Assembly: GCA_944385455.1 (NCBI GenBank)
Contig: CALWXI010000040.1
Coordinates: 1 to 16,870, forward strand
Direction: 5' to 3'
Source of the DNA: an uncultured Oscillospiraceae bacterium
GTDB taxonomy: Bacteria > Bacillota > Clostridia > Oscillospirales > Oscillospiraceae
Length of the DNA stretch: 16,870 nt
Shown piece by piece: positions 15,406-16,870 of this stretch. The translations under genes and the position numbers were made by a program. Position 1 is the stretch's first letter. The number at the start of each line of letters is the position of its first letter. Under the pieces are notes generated by a model. It made no database searches and was not told where the DNA came from. It saw nothing but the letters and a program-made list of their open reading frames with translations.

Positions 15406-16473
15406 TTACTGTATCAATCGAAACACGTCGTGGAACGTCACCAGAAGCATAAAGCCCATCAGCACCACGAATCCGGCAAAATTCACCGCCATCTGGTACC
15501 GCTCCGGCACCTTGCGGCCCAGAATCAGCAGGGACACCGCGTCGATGAGCAGGAACAGGATCCGTCCGCCGTCCAGCGCAGGGATCGGCAGCATGTTCAT
15601 CACCGCCAGATTCACCGCCAGCAATGCCGCGAAATAGAAGATCTGACTCCAGGCATCGGCCGCCGTCTCCGCCTGACTGCCCACCTCTGTGATGGTGGAG
15701 ACGATGCCCACCGGACCGCTGAGATCCTGCATCCCGGCATTGCCGGTGACCAGCTGCACCAGACTGAACCACACCAGTTGCACAAAGTCCAGGGCGGTGT
15801 ACCAGGTGTACTGCAGCTTGGTGGCCAGCGTCGCCTCTACAGCACAGATGCCCACATAGACACCATAGCCCGTGTAGGTAGTGACGCCGTCGGTACTGGT
15901 GCAGGTCTGCAGCGGCACATCCTCCACCAGGATATGCCGTCCGTCCCGGACCACCTCGATATCTGCGGTCTCTCCGGAATAGCTCAGAAACAGCTGCGCA
16001 TCTCCTTTCAGGTAGGTGCGGTAACCGTTTACTTTGTAGAACACATCTCCGGCCATCAGGCCGTCCTCTCCGGTCTGTTGGAACTCCGGCGCCAATCCTG
16101 TCACTTGGTCGGTGTAGAATACCGCGGCGCCGGCATAGAGCGCCAGCAGGATCACCACCCCAGTGAGAAAATTCATAAAGGAGCCTGCCGCTAAAATCAC
16201 AAACTTTTTCCAAAAACCCTGCCGGACGAAGGACCGCTCATTCCCGGTATCCTCATCCTCACCTTCCATGGCACAAAATCCGCCGATGGGCAGCGCCCGG
16301 AGGGAGTATTGGGTCTCCCCCCGCTGCGTACGCCAGATCAGCGGACCCATACCGATGGAAAACTCGTCGACCAACACGCCGCAGAGCTTTGCCGCCAAAA
16401 AATGGCCAAGCTCGTGCACAGCGATCAACACACCGAAAATCAAAATTGCCGCCAGAAGAAAAATAGGTTGCAT
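15406..16473 (-). CDS. rseP: RseP/RasP-type site-2 zinc metalloprotease
   Basis: RseP-family proteins cut transmembrane segments within the membrane, typically releasing anti-sigma factors or clearing signal peptides. The 355 residues show HELGH (20-24) in the first span, with the two zinc histidines and catalytic Glu21, and NMLPIPALDGG (293-303) with the third ligand Asp301. A PDZ-like region lies between (about 118-215), and further spans lie near 95-118, 225-245 and 280-345. I prefer the ATG at 16473, which has GGAG six bases upstream; a TTG at 16485, directly after the dxr stop, would add four residues. Its position between dxr and ispG-polC is the usual Gram-positive neighbourhood. The natural substrate is not indicated here. 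Confidence 0.94.
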   Translation of the reverse strand: MQPIFLLAAILIFGVLIAVHELGHFLAAKLCGVLVDEFSIGMGPLIWRTQRGETQYSLRALPIGGFCAMEGEDEDTGNERSFVRQGFWKKFVILAAGSFMNFLTGVVILLALYAGAAVFYTDQVTGLAPEFQQTGEDGLMAGDVFYKVNGYRTYLKGDAQLFLSYSGETADIEVVRDGRHILVEDVPLQTCTSTDGVTTYTGYGVYVGICAVEATLATKLQYTWYTALDFVQLVWFSLVQLVTGNAGMQDLSGPVGIVSTITEVGSQAETAADAWSQIFYFAALLAVNLAVMNMLPIPALDGGRILFLLIDAVSLLILGRKVPERYQMAVNFAGFVVLMGFMLLVTFHDVFRLIQ

Positions 16474-16485
16474 GTTCAGCTCCAA

Positions 16486-16870
16486 TCAGCTCCTCACAGT
16501 GCGCAAAACGATCTCCCTGGCGGCCTGATCTGCCTCCAGGATCTCTTCCAGACCCGGGGCAGCCGCGGGAGCCACCTCCGCCCGGGCCAGCTGCACCAGA
16601 CGGGAAATGTCGTGGAATCCGATGCGGTCCGCCAGAAACAGACGCACAGCCTCTTCGTTAGCGGCATTCAGCACCGCGCAGGCCGTGCCGCCCTCAGCCG
16701 CAGCCTCCTCCGCCAGACGCAGGCACGGGAACGCCTCCCGATCCGGCGCGGCGAAGGTCAGCGGCGGGCAGTGCAGCAGATCCAGCGGCTCAGCCGGGTT
16801 CTCTCCCCGGCCCGGATACGTCATGGCGTAGCGGATGGGCAGACGCATATCCGGCGTGCCCAGCTGGGCC
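16486..16870 (-). CDS. dxr: 1-deoxy-D-xylulose 5-phosphate reductoisomerase (3' part, partial)
   Basis: Dxr makes 2-C-methyl-D-erythritol 4-phosphate, the first committed step of the MEP pathway. About 127 C-terminal residues are present; the start lies beyond the right edge. The visible text AQLGTPDMRLPIRYAMTYP followed later by CAVLNAANEEAVRLFLADRIGF is characteristic of the Dxr C-terminal region. The reading frame is open to the window edge, so the ATG at 16848 is internal. The stop lies 12 bases before the preferred rseP ATG, and ispG two genes downstream acts later in the same pathway. The promoter of this operon is outside the window. Confidence 0.95.
   Translation of the reverse strand, partial: AQLGTPDMRLPIRYAMTYPGRGENPAEPLDLLHCPPLTFAAPDREAFPCLRLAEEAAAEGGTACAVLNAANEEAVRLFLADRIGFHDISRLVQLARAEVAPAAAPGLEEILEADQAAREIVLRTVRS

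Noticed and set aside
1..16870. A novel defence, mobile or biosynthetic system
   Set aside because: Nearly every gene is a recognisable housekeeping or transport gene in a sensible operon; there are no transposases, integrases, direct-repeat arrays, att-like repeats or composition breaks.

Overview
This window looks like ordinary core chromosome from a GC-rich member of the Bacillota, class Clostridia, most likely an Oscillospiraceae-type gut anaerobe (Flavonifractor, Oscillibacter or Lawsonibacter-like). That placement is an inference. It rests on a Gram-positive PolC replicase, the der-plsY-gpsA and dxr-rseP-ispG-polC gene orders, canonical sigma-A promoters with AGGAGG-type ribosome sites, strongly G/C-ending codons, and a clostridial-type potABCD operon.

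Layout from left to right. The left edge holds the 3' end of rpmB (L28, + strand) and its terminator. It converges with a minus-strand operon, der-plsY-gpsA (ribosome-assembly GTPase and two phospholipid-precursor enzymes), which has its own promoter at about 3253-3281. Upstream of that, also on the minus strand, lies DUF177(yceD)-rpmF with a perfect-consensus promoter at 4109-4137, and then a 140-residue protein I do not recognise. At about 4591-4696 the orientation switches. The plus strand then carries an S4-domain RluC/RluD-type pseudouridine synthase, followed by potA-potB-potC-potD (polyamine-type ABC importer) and a FlK-like hot-dog thioesterase, ending in a strong hairpin at 10260-10294. 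Converging from the right is a minus-strand operon that enters from outside the window: dxr (3' part), rseP (site-2 protease), ispG and polC. The stop codon of polC abuts the shared bidirectional terminator.

How the genes work together. gpsA makes sn-glycerol-3-phosphate and plsY acylates it to lysophosphatidate. dxr and ispG are two steps of the MEP isoprenoid pathway. RseP performs intramembrane proteolysis and PolC is the replicative polymerase. PotABCD imports polyamines or similar cations at ATP cost, and the linked thioesterase is the only unexpected passenger.

I found no mobile elements, CRISPR arrays, tRNA or rRNA genes, phage genes or defence systems, and no gene-free stretch over 300 bases. 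I see no convincing evidence of a new biological system. The observations most worth a second look are the thioesterase in the pot operon, the acidic tyrosine-rich tail of PotA, an extra loop in PotC, the tyrosine-for-tryptophan pocket of PotD, and the unrecognised 140-residue protein.
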